DNA from: Betaproteobacteria bacterium
GTDB lineage: Bacteria; Pseudomonadota; Gammaproteobacteria; Burkholderiales; Casimicrobiaceae
Assembly (NCBI GenBank): GCA_003153475.1
Contig: PLYT01000115.1
Span: 170 to 36,009, forward strand
Direction: 5' to 3'
Length of the DNA stretch: 35,840 bases
Made by a program: the position numbers and the translations under genes. Positions within the stretch are counted from its first letter, which is position 1. The number at the start of each line of letters is the position of its first letter. The notes beneath the pieces were generated by a model that did not search any database, was not told the origin of the DNA, and worked only from the letters and a program-made list of their open reading frames with translations. Below, in pieces: positions 25,622 to 33,400 of the stretch.

Positions 25622-26980
25622 TCAGCCCTTGGCTTCTTTGAACATCGCCGGCTCGAGGCGATGCCGCTGCAGAAGCTTGTAGAACTCGGTGCGATTACGC
25701 TTGGCCAAGGTTGCCGCCTGCGTGACGTTGCCGCCGGTGATTTTGAGCAACCGGACCAGATAGTCGCGTTCGAATTGCTTGCGCGCTTCCTCGAACGGAG
25801 CCAGGACGCCGGAATCCTCGCGCAGCGCGCCGTGCACCAGCGTGGCGGGAATGACGCTCGTCGTTGTCAGCGCGACCGCCTGCTCGAGCAAATTGAGGAG
25901 TTGCCGGACATTGCCCGGCCAGGGTGCGCCGATCAGGAGCGCCATCGCATCGGGCGCCAAGGTCGGCACCGGTTTTTTGTATCGCTCGGCGAGCTTGCGC
26001 AGGAAATGCGTCGCCAGAAGCGGAATATCTTCACGCCGATCGGCGAGCGGCGGCAGCTTGAGCGAAACCACGTTCAAACGGTAGTACAGATCTTCGCGGA
26101 ACTGGCCGTTTTCCTTCTGCGCATCCAGGTCCCGGTGGGTGGCCGAGATGACCCGCACATCAACCGCAATCGATTGCGTCGCGCCTACCGGGCGCACTTC
26201 TCCTTCCTGCAGCACCCGCAGCAGCTTCACCTGCAACGGCAACGCCATGTCGCCGATTTCATCGAGAAAAATCGTGCCCCCGTCGGCGGCCTGGAACAAC
26301 CCCTTGTGCGCCTGCACTGCCCCGCTGAACGCGCCGCGGGCGTGGCCAAACAGCTCCGATTCGAGCAGCGGCTCCGGTATCGCGCCGCAATTGACGCCGA
26401 TGAACGGGCGAGTCGCGCGGCGGCTGGCGCGGTGGATCGCCCGCGCCAGCAACTCCTTGCCCGTGCCCGATTCGCCGAAAATAAGCACGCTGGCGTCGGA
26501 GTCCGCGACCAGGCGCGCCTGCCGCATCAGGTCCTCCATGCGGGGGCTGCGGGTGATGATGCCGGCGCGCCATTCGCCGGTCGCCTGGGGCGTCGGCTCG
26601 GATTCGCCACCGCTCAACCGGACAGCCGCCGCGACTTTCTGCAGCAGCTCCTGGCTGTCGAACGGCTTGGTGAGGAAACCGAACACGCCGCGCTGCGTCG
26701 CCGAGACCGCTTCCGGAATCGTTCCGTGTGCAGTAAGGATGATCACCGGCATCGCCGGATGCTGGCGATGGATGGCATCGAACAGGGCCAGGCCGTCGAT
26801 GCCCGGCATCTTGAGGTCGGTGATCACCGCAGCAGGACGCTGGACCGCCAGCGCCGCGAGCGCGGTTTCGCCGCTGTCGGCGGTGCGCACGCGATAGCCG
26901 GCCGAGATCAGCCGCAGACTGATCAGCTTGAGCAGATCGGGATCATCGTCGACGAGGAGGATTTCACTCGCGTGGGTCAT
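25622..26980 (-). CDS. glrR: Sigma-54-dependent response regulator GlrR (QseF)
   Basis: 452 residues (E. coli GlrR is 444). Receiver domain 6-120 with the acidic pocket DDD at 11-13, phospho-acceptor Asp55 (VITDLKMPG) and Lys105 (LTKP). AAA+ domain about 140-375 with Walker A GESGTGKE (169-176), GAFSGA (216-221), Walker B GTIFLDE (235-241), and the WPGNVRQL motif. C-terminal Fis-type helix-turn-helix ends NRTEFYKLLQRHRLEPAMFK, a stretch close to E. coli GlrR. The usual GAFTGA loop has Ser in place of Thr. The ATG is at 26978-26980; upstream frame extension lacks homology. It lies 19 bp after the QseG-like gene in the glrK-qseG-glrR order. Its likely targets are the two sites just downstream. 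Confidence 0.96.
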   Translation of the reverse strand: MTHASEILLVDDDPDLLKLISLRLISAGYRVRTADSGETALAALAVQRPAAVITDLKMPGIDGLALFDAIHRQHPAMPVIILTAHGTIPEAVSATQRGVFGFLTKPFDSQELLQKVAAAVRLSGGESEPTPQATGEWRAGIITRSPRMEDLMRQARLVADSDASVLIFGESGTGKELLARAIHRASRRATRPFIGVNCGAIPEPLLESELFGHARGAFSGAVQAHKGLFQAADGGTIFLDEIGDMALPLQVKLLRVLQEGEVRPVGATQSIAVDVRVISATHRDLDAQKENGQFREDLYYRLNVVSLKLPPLADRREDIPLLATHFLRKLAERYKKPVPTLAPDAMALLIGAPWPGNVRQLLNLLEQAVALTTTSVIPATLVHGALREDSGVLAPFEEARKQFERDYLVRLLKITGGNVTQAATLAKRNRTEFYKLLQRHRLEPAMFKEAKG

Positions 26981-26999
26981 CGGTAGGCTTCCATGGACA

Positions 27000-27722
27000 C
27001 TAGCGTCCGGTCCCGCCGCCGCCGCCACCACCACCGGCACCGCCGGCATTGCGACTTCGTTCGAGCAGCAGGGTGCGTTCGACCGCACGCAGTTGATCGA
27101 GTTTTTCCTGGGCCAGCGCGCTTCGCTTTCTTTCCTCGCCGACATTGCGCACTCTTTCGGCGATCTGCGCGTAAAGCACGATGGCGAGCTGCTTCAGCGG
27201 CGATGCACCGCCGGCCTTGCCGGAGACCGATTCGAGCAGGGCCAGCGCACGCGCATCGTCGGGCGGACCGGCGCCGGGCATCGTCAGCAGCACGGCAAGC
27301 CTGATCCGGTTGACGTCGGTGCGCACGCGCGGGTTGCTCGCCTGGGCCACCGAAGCGAGCTCGCGCCGGAGTTCGTCGGCGGACGAGACGGCGTAGCGCT
27401 GCAGATCGGCGAGGACGGCGAGGGTCTGCTGCTCGTCCTCGTTGACCGGAGGTGCGGCCGGCGCTTCCTGCCCCACCGGGCCTGGCGCCTGCGCGGGCAC
27501 CGACGGTTGCGGCGTCGGTGCAGGTGCTTGTGCCGGCGCTTGGGCTAAGAGCGCCGGCATCGATTCGGACTCGGCGCGCGCCGGCGGCGCGACTCCGCTG
27601 GGCATCTGCGAAAGTCCCGGTTGAAGCGCGGCAGCCGCCGCCGGCGCGGTCCATGCACAGAGGCCGATCAGCATTGCCACCGTCGCGCCGGCGCGTGCTG
27701 CCGCTCCACGCCGCACGCTCAC
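27000..27722 (-). CDS. QseG-like exported accessory protein of the GlrK/GlrR system
   Basis: 240 residues. A basic N-terminus and hydrophobic core (AMLIGLCAWTAPAAAA, 16-31) make a Sec signal peptide with AxA-type cleavage. The Cys at 22 is preceded by Leu, so a lipobox is not convincing, although E. coli QseG is an outer-membrane lipoprotein. Residues 45-93 are an Ala/Pro/Gln linker. From about 97 on the protein is helical and coiled-coil-like (ALAQEKLDQLRAVERTLLLE), followed by a Gly-rich tail with eight Gly in a row. The GTG start (27720-27722) overlaps the glrK stop as GTGA. In enteric bacteria QseG binds the kinase to control it. The call rests on position and shape more than on sequence. 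Confidence 0.75.
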   Translation of the reverse strand: MSVRRGAAARAGATVAMLIGLCAWTAPAAAAALQPGLSQMPSGVAPPARAESESMPALLAQAPAQAPAPTPQPSVPAQAPGPVGQEAPAAPPVNEDEQQTLAVLADLQRYAVSSADELRRELASVAQASNPRVRTDVNRIRLAVLLTMPGAGPPDDARALALLESVSGKAGGASPLKQLAIVLYAQIAERVRNVGEERKRSALAQEKLDQLRAVERTLLLERSRNAGGAGGGGGGGGTGR

Positions 27723-29206
27723 CCTTCCTCCTGAAGGGTGCCGATGGGCTTCGTGCCCCTGGCCTGCAGGCGGCCCGTGGGCATCGCCAACGGCAGGTAA
27801 AGCCGGAAATGCGCACCGCGCCGTCCGTCGATCCGGTCGATCAGCTCGATGCGGCCGCCGTGGGCCAGCGTATATTCGCGCGCGATCGCGAGTCCCAGGC
27901 CCGACCCCTTGATTCTGCCCTCAGGCGCAGTCTTGCCCTGGTAGAACGATTCGAAGATGTGTGGCCGGTCGGCCTCGCTTATGCCTGGGCCGGCATCGAT
28001 GACGTCGAGCACCGCCTGGTCGCCGACCGACGAGAGCTCGATCGCGATCGTGCCGGAACGGGGCGAATACTTGATCGCGTTCGACAACAGGTTATCGACG
28101 ATGGCGCGAATCTTTTCACCGTCGCCGACGATGATCGAAGGCGCGAGCTTCGCCTCTACCGTGATCAGGCGCGCGAACGCCGCGAGCTTGTGCTCACGCA
28201 CGACGCGTCGCACCACGTCGACCAGCGCCACCGGCCCCAGCGTTTGCGGCTCGACGCTGCGCGTCTGGTGGTAGTTGAGCAAGTCCTCGATCAGCTTCTG
28301 CAGCGAAAGCGTGTTCTCGCGCACGATGCGCACGATCTCCCTTTGCTCGGGCGACAGCTCGCCACCGACTCGATCGCGCAGCAGCTCGGCGCCCTCGCGA
28401 ACCGCGGTCAGCGGCGTCTTGAGTTCGTGCGAGACATGGCGCAGAAAGCGGTTCTGCTGCTCCTCGAGCTCGTGCAGGCGCGACCGCAGCCATTCGAGGC
28501 GCTGCCCGAGGTAGCGTATGTCCTGCGGGCCGTTGACCTCGATCGCATGCGTGAAGTCGGCGTTGCCCATCTGGCGGATCGCCTGATCGAGCTGGCGTAT
28601 CGGCCTCGCGATCAGGACGGCGAAGGTGATCGCCAGCAGCATCGCGATCAGTCCGGCCGCGAGCGCCAGGTAGCCCCAGGTCTTGCTCCCTTCGGCCGCC
28701 GTTTGCTGAAGATGCTCGATCTCGCGTTCGGTCAGGCGGTTGGTGGCGCTGATCATGGTCTGCGCATCTTCGGCCATCGTCGCATAGCCGTCGGCCAGCG
28801 CTTTTGCGGCGCCGGCCGGCCGTTGCGGCGTCTTCAAAAGCGAAAAGAGGCGGCTTTCGTTTTCGGCGAGTTTCTCGAGCTGCGCGATCTGCGAACGATC
28901 GAGCGGAAGCTGCATCAACTGTTGCGACGTCTGCCGGAAGTCCTGCCGCAGCCGCCCGTAATCGTCGATCAGCTGCGGATCGTCGAGGATCAGCTGCTGG
29001 CGGACCAGCCGCTCCAGCGTCGTCGCCTGCTCATAGAGCTGGCGGCTGGCGCGGCCGGCTTGCGCGGCCTGCAGCACCGCCTGTTGGCTCTGCGTGCCGA
29101 GGCGGTCGAGGCTGACGATCAATTCGACCAATGCATAGAGCAGCGGCAGACTTACCAGCAGGAAGCCGAGCAGAATGAACTTGAGGAATGAGCGCGGGTA
29201 GTACAC
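27719..29206 (-). CDS. glrK: Sensor histidine kinase GlrK (QseE)
   Basis: 495 residues. Membrane helices at about 8-30 and 178-200 bracket a helical periplasmic sensor domain of about 145 residues. HAMP linker 200-250 (RPIRQLDQAIRQMGNADF). The dimerisation helix FLRHVSHELKTPLTAVREGA carries His260. The ATPase domain has the N box DNLLSNAIKYSP, G1 DAGPGIS and G2 GSGLGLAIA. The H-box region and the order kinase, QseG-like, sigma-54 regulator match GlrK. The start is GTG (29204-29206) without a strong ribosome binding site; MYYPRSFLKFILLGF fits the family start. It is divergent from folA, 80 bp apart. The signal sensed is unknown; enteric GlrK responds to envelope conditions. Confidence 0.94.
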   Translation of the reverse strand: MYYPRSFLKFILLGFLLVSLPLLYALVELIVSLDRLGTQSQQAVLQAAQAGRASRQLYEQATTLERLVRQQLILDDPQLIDDYGRLRQDFRQTSQQLMQLPLDRSQIAQLEKLAENESRLFSLLKTPQRPAGAAKALADGYATMAEDAQTMISATNRLTEREIEHLQQTAAEGSKTWGYLALAAGLIAMLLAITFAVLIARPIRQLDQAIRQMGNADFTHAIEVNGPQDIRYLGQRLEWLRSRLHELEEQQNRFLRHVSHELKTPLTAVREGAELLRDRVGGELSPEQREIVRIVRENTLSLQKLIEDLLNYHQTRSVEPQTLGPVALVDVVRRVVREHKLAAFARLITVEAKLAPSIIVGDGEKIRAIVDNLLSNAIKYSPRSGTIAIELSSVGDQAVLDVIDAGPGISEADRPHIFESFYQGKTAPEGRIKGSGLGLAIAREYTLAHGGRIELIDRIDGRRGAHFRLYLPLAMPTGRLQARGTKPIGTLQEEG

Positions 29207-29228
29207 GGAATGTCGGGGGCTGGGCCGC

Positions 29229-29234
29229 TATAAT
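29229..29234 (+). promoter_or_regulatory. Possible -10 element of folA
   Basis: A perfect TATAAT stands 53 bases before the folA start, but no TTGACA-like element lies 16-18 bp upstream. It sits in the 80-bp divergent region shared with glrK, so expression of the two genes may be linked. Confidence 0.4.
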
Positions 29235-29286
29235 CGGGTTGGACGGCACATGACAGCGCCAAGATGTACTGACCAGCGAGCCACGC

Positions 29287-29820
29287 GTGCACGATACACC
29301 AGCCCCTGCCGCCCCGCAAAGCGCGGCGCGACAGGTTGCGCTGATCGCAGCCGTCGCGCATAACGGCGTGATTGGCCTGCGCGGCCAATTGCCCTGGCGC
29401 CTGCCTGAGGACCTCAAGCACTTTCGCATGTTGACCAGCGGTCACGCGATCGTCATGGGACGCAAGACCTGGGACTCGATCGGCAGACCGCTGCCCGAGC
29501 GGCAGAACATCGTCGTGACCCGGAACCGCGGCTTCGCCGCACCTGGCTGCGTGGTCGCGCCTTCGCTGCCTGACGCGATCAGCCTCGTCGCGATGCCTTC
29601 GCCGGTGTTCATCATCGGCGGCGAAACCGTCTACCGCGATGCATTGCCGCTGGCCGACCTTTTGTTCCTCACCGAGATCCATCGCGATTTCCCCGGCGAC
29701 GCGCGATTCCCCGACTTCGATCGCAAGCAATGGCGCGAAAATTCGCGCGAGCCGCGGCGGCTGGACGGGGACGACGGCTTCGCCTACGATTTCGCGTCCT
29801 ATTCGCGCCTGCGCCGCTAA
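29287..29820 (+). CDS. folA: Dihydrofolate reductase
   Basis: 177 residues. It reduces dihydrofolate to tetrahydrofolate with NADPH, restoring the cofactor used up by ThyA. Visible motifs are VALIAAVAHNGVIG, LPWRLPEDLKHFR (substrate site; the acidic residue is the Glu in PEDL), VMGRKTWDSIGRPLP, and FIIGGETVYRDALP. The start is GTG at 29287 and adds about 15 residues before the folded part; no better in-frame start is seen. It is 44 bp upstream of a DUF4337 gene and probably co-transcribed with it. Confidence 0.97.
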   Translation: MHDTPAPAAPQSAARQVALIAAVAHNGVIGLRGQLPWRLPEDLKHFRMLTSGHAIVMGRKTWDSIGRPLPERQNIVVTRNRGFAAPGCVVAPSLPDAISLVAMPSPVFIIGGETVYRDALPLADLLFLTEIHRDFPGDARFPDFDRKQWRENSREPRRLDGDDGFAYDFASYSRLRR

Positions 29821-29863
29821 AGGCGCTTGCTCCGCTTCAAAAGCCTGGATCTGGAGATTCCGC

Positions 29864-30436
29864 ATGTCCGAAGACCATTTTCACGTGCATGGACCGCATG
29901 AGCACGAGGTAGAGCATCAGGCGCAGCACGGGGATCCGTTTGCCGGCCGCATCGCGGTGATGACCGCCATCTTCGCGACCATAGGCGCCCTGTTCGGCTA
30001 CATGGCGGGCGACACGCAGAACGACGCGCTGCTGTTCAAGAACGAGGCGGCGATACGCAGGACGGAGGCGTCGGACCAGTGGAATTTCTACCAGGCCAAG
30101 AGCGCCAAGCAGAACCTCGCCGAGCTCGGCGCGACGCTAAGCAGTGGCGAGCAGCAGGCGCGATACCAGAAGGAGGTCGATCGATACAAGCAGGAAAAGG
30201 AAGAGATCATGCCCAAGGCCCAGAAACTGGAAGAGCAGTCAAAGCAGGCCGAGGAAAAAAGCGAGGCGTCGATGCACGTCCACCATCGCTGGGCGCAGGC
30301 GATGACCTTGATCCAGATCGCGATCGCGCTCGCGGCGATTACGATCCTGACCCGGAACAAAGGCCTGCAATACGTCTCCTACGTGGGCGCCGCGATATCG
30401 ATCGCACTGGGCGCGCTCGCCGTCGCGCACATTTAA
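29864..30436 (+). CDS. DUF4337 family membrane protein with His-rich N-terminus
   Basis: 190 residues from the ATG at 29864, preceded by GGAG. The first 22 residues contain seven His (DHFHVHGPHEHEVEHQAQH), a possible metal-binding tail. One helix follows at 29-48, then a long charged coiled coil (about 75-135), then two C-terminal helices at 144-162 and 169-188. DUF4337 proteins share this layout and have no known function. It follows folA and converges on the glutamate dehydrogenase gene with 18 bp between. The frame is open upstream, but only as a shadow of folA. Confidence 0.88.
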   Translation: MSEDHFHVHGPHEHEVEHQAQHGDPFAGRIAVMTAIFATIGALFGYMAGDTQNDALLFKNEAAIRRTEASDQWNFYQAKSAKQNLAELGATLSSGEQQARYQKEVDRYKQEKEEIMPKAQKLEEQSKQAEEKSEASMHVHHRWAQAMTLIQIAIALAAITILTRNKGLQYVSYVGAAISIALGALAVAHI

Positions 30437-30454
30437 GCGGCACCCGACGGGGAG

Positions 30455-33400
30455 CTAACCGAGGTTGCGCAACTCCCGCAGCCCAACCGACAGCATCGCG
30501 GCATCGGGTTGGGCGACAGCGCGCAGCTCGCTCAACAGCTGCACTGCGCGCTCGATGCCGCGCCGATTGCGGTCCTGCCAGGCGCCGATCAGCGCAGCGG
30601 AAGTCCCAGCGTCCGCGCTGCCGACGACTTCGGCGGCGATCGTACGCTGCAGGCCGGACAGATCGTCCTGCATCGCGCCCCTGGCGAGCATCTCCCAGTG
30701 CTGGTCTCCCGGAAGTGCGGCGATCCTGTCGCGCAGCCACGCCAGGCCGAGTCGCGTCGCAAGGTCGAAATAAATGTCGGCAACGAGTTCCACCGGGCGC
30801 TTTGTGGCCTCCGCGACCTCGATGATGTCGAGCGCCGCATAAAGCGTGTCGAACGTCGCGACCCGCGCCGCCAGGTCGTGCGGTACCCGGTCGGCCTCAT
30901 AGCGGGCGATTTCGGCGTCGACCCGCGAGCGCTCGCCCTCGTCGAGCAGCTGCGACAGGCGCGCGGCCAGCGCCTCAACCCGGGACGAAAAATGAGCGAT
31001 CGTCGCCGCCATGTCGTCGCCCAGGCGCCGCGAGCGCAGAAACCACATCGTCCCGCGGTCGATCAGCCTTGCCGTGTCGATCAGCATCGCCGATTGCACG
31101 GCGTCGTCGACCTTGTTGTCCAGCGCCTCGACCAGCTCCCATAGCGAGACGAAGCCGAAGATCTCGCGATTGAGCAGGTAGGCGCGGACGATCTCGTCCG
31201 GCCTGGAGCCGGTGGTCTCGCTGATGCGGTGCACGAACGTGCTGCCGACGCGGTTGATCATGCTGTTGGTGACGTGCGACACGATGATCTCGCGCTTCAA
31301 CGGATGTCGCGCCATGTGCTCGGCGTACGGCCCGCGCAGCGGCCTCGGAAAATAACGTGCGAGCGCGGTGCCGACCCATGGGTCGTCGGGAAGCGTCGAC
31401 GCCAGCAGCTCTTCGTAGAGCCAGATCTTCGAGTAGGCAAGCAGCACCGCACGTTCGGGGCCCGTCAGCCCGAGACCCTTGGTGCGTCGCGCGGCGAACT
31501 CTTCGTCGTCCGGAAGATATTCGAGCGCCCGGTTCAGCCGGCCCGCTTTTTCGAGATGCTCGATGAAGCGCTGCTGCGCGTCGAGCATTTGCGGGGCGAT
31601 GCGGCCGGTCACCGACAGCGCCTGCGTCTGAAAGTAATTGTCCCGCAGCACCAGCGCTGTGACGCCGTCGGTCATCGTTACCAGCAGCGCATTGCGCTGC
31701 TTCTCAGTCAGCTCGCCGTCGCTGATCGCCTGGCCCAGCAGTATCTTGATATTCACCTCGTGGTCCGAAGTATCGACTCCGGCCGAGTTGTCGATCGCGT
31801 CGGTCAATATCCTGCCGCCGGCCGTCGCATATTCGATCCGGCCGAGCTGCGTGCAGCCGAGGTTGCCTCCTTCGCAGAAGACCTTGCAGCGCAGGTTGCG
31901 GCCGTTGATGCGGACCGTGTCGTTGGCGCGATCGCCGACCTGCGCGTGGGTCTCCGCCGAGGCCTTGACGTAGGTGCCAATACCACCGTTGTAGATCAGG
32001 TCCACCGGCGCCTTCAGTATCGCGCTGACCAGCTCCGCCGGTGTCAGCGCATCGGCCGAGATCGCTAGCACCTTTTTCACCTGCGGCGTGATCGCGATCG
32101 ATTTGGCGGTGCGCGGATACACGCCGCCGCCGGCGGAGATGAGACCGGTGTCGTAGTCGGCCCATGACGAGTGCGGCAGCTTGAACATCCGCTCGCGCTC
32201 CGCAAAACCCGCTGCTGCGTCGGGTGTGGGATCGAGAAAGACGTGCCGGTGATCGAAGGCCGCGGCCAGCTTGATGTGATGCGAGAGCAGCATGCCGTTG
32301 CCGAATACGTCGCCCGACATGTCGCCGATTCCGGCGACGGTAAAGTCGGTCGTCTGCGTATCTACACCCATTTCGCGAAAGTGCCGCTTGACCGACTCCC
32401 AGGCGCCGCGCGCGGTGATCCCCATCGCCTTGTGGTCGTAGCCGGCCGACCCGCCGGAGGCGAAAGCGTCGCCCAGCCAGAAGCCGTATTCGGCGCTGAT
32501 GCCGTTGGCGTAGTCGGAGAACGTCGCCGTGCCCTTGTCAGCGGCCACGACCAGATAAGGATCGTCCGGGTCGTGGCGCTTCACCTGTCGCGGCGGCACG
32601 ATGCCTTCGCCGACCCGGTTGTCGGTGATGTCGAGCAACCCTCGCAGATAATCCTGGTAGCAGGCGATGCCTTCCTTCAGGTAGGCATCGCGGTCTGCCG
32701 GCGACGGCGCGCGCTTGAGGACGAAGCCACCTTTCGAGCCGACCGGCACGATGACCGTGTTCTTGACCATCTGCGCCTTGACCAGGCCCAGGACCTCGGT
32801 GCGGAAGTCCTCTGGCCGGTCGGACCAGCGCAATCCGCCGCGCGCCACCTTGCCGCCGCGCAAATGAACGCCCTCGAAGCGCGGCGAGTAGACGAAAATC
32901 TCGAACATCGGCTTCGGCTCCGGCAGCCCTGGTACCTTGGCCGGATCGAACTTGAACGAGAGGAAGCTTCTCGGCCGGCCCGCGGTGTCGCGACGCCAGA
33001 AATTCGTGCGTGTTGTGGCCATCACCAGCGCCAGGTATTGCCGCAGTACGCGGTCCTCCGACAGATTGTCGACCTGTGTCAGCGCCGCTTCGATCGCGCG
33101 CGCCAGCTCGGCACTCCGCGCGCCGGTGCCGGCGCCAAGCTCGGGATCGAATCGCGTCTTGAACAGCTCGATCAGCCCGTGCGCGACCGAAGGATGCGCG
33201 GCGAGCGTCGATTCGATAAAGGACTGCGACAGCGGGAACCCGATCTGGCGCAGATATTTCGCATAGGCGCGGAGCACGACGATTTCGCTCGCGGGAAGGC
33301 GAGCCGCCAGCACCAGGCGGTTGAAATCGTCGTTCTCGACCTCGCCACGGAAGATGCGGGCGAACGCCTCCTCGAACACCTGATGCACGGTATCGATCTC

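Noticed and set aside
25553-26986. 477-codon plus-strand frame opposite glrR
   Set aside because: No recognisable domain; it mirrors the codon pattern of glrR, whose motifs are all intact.
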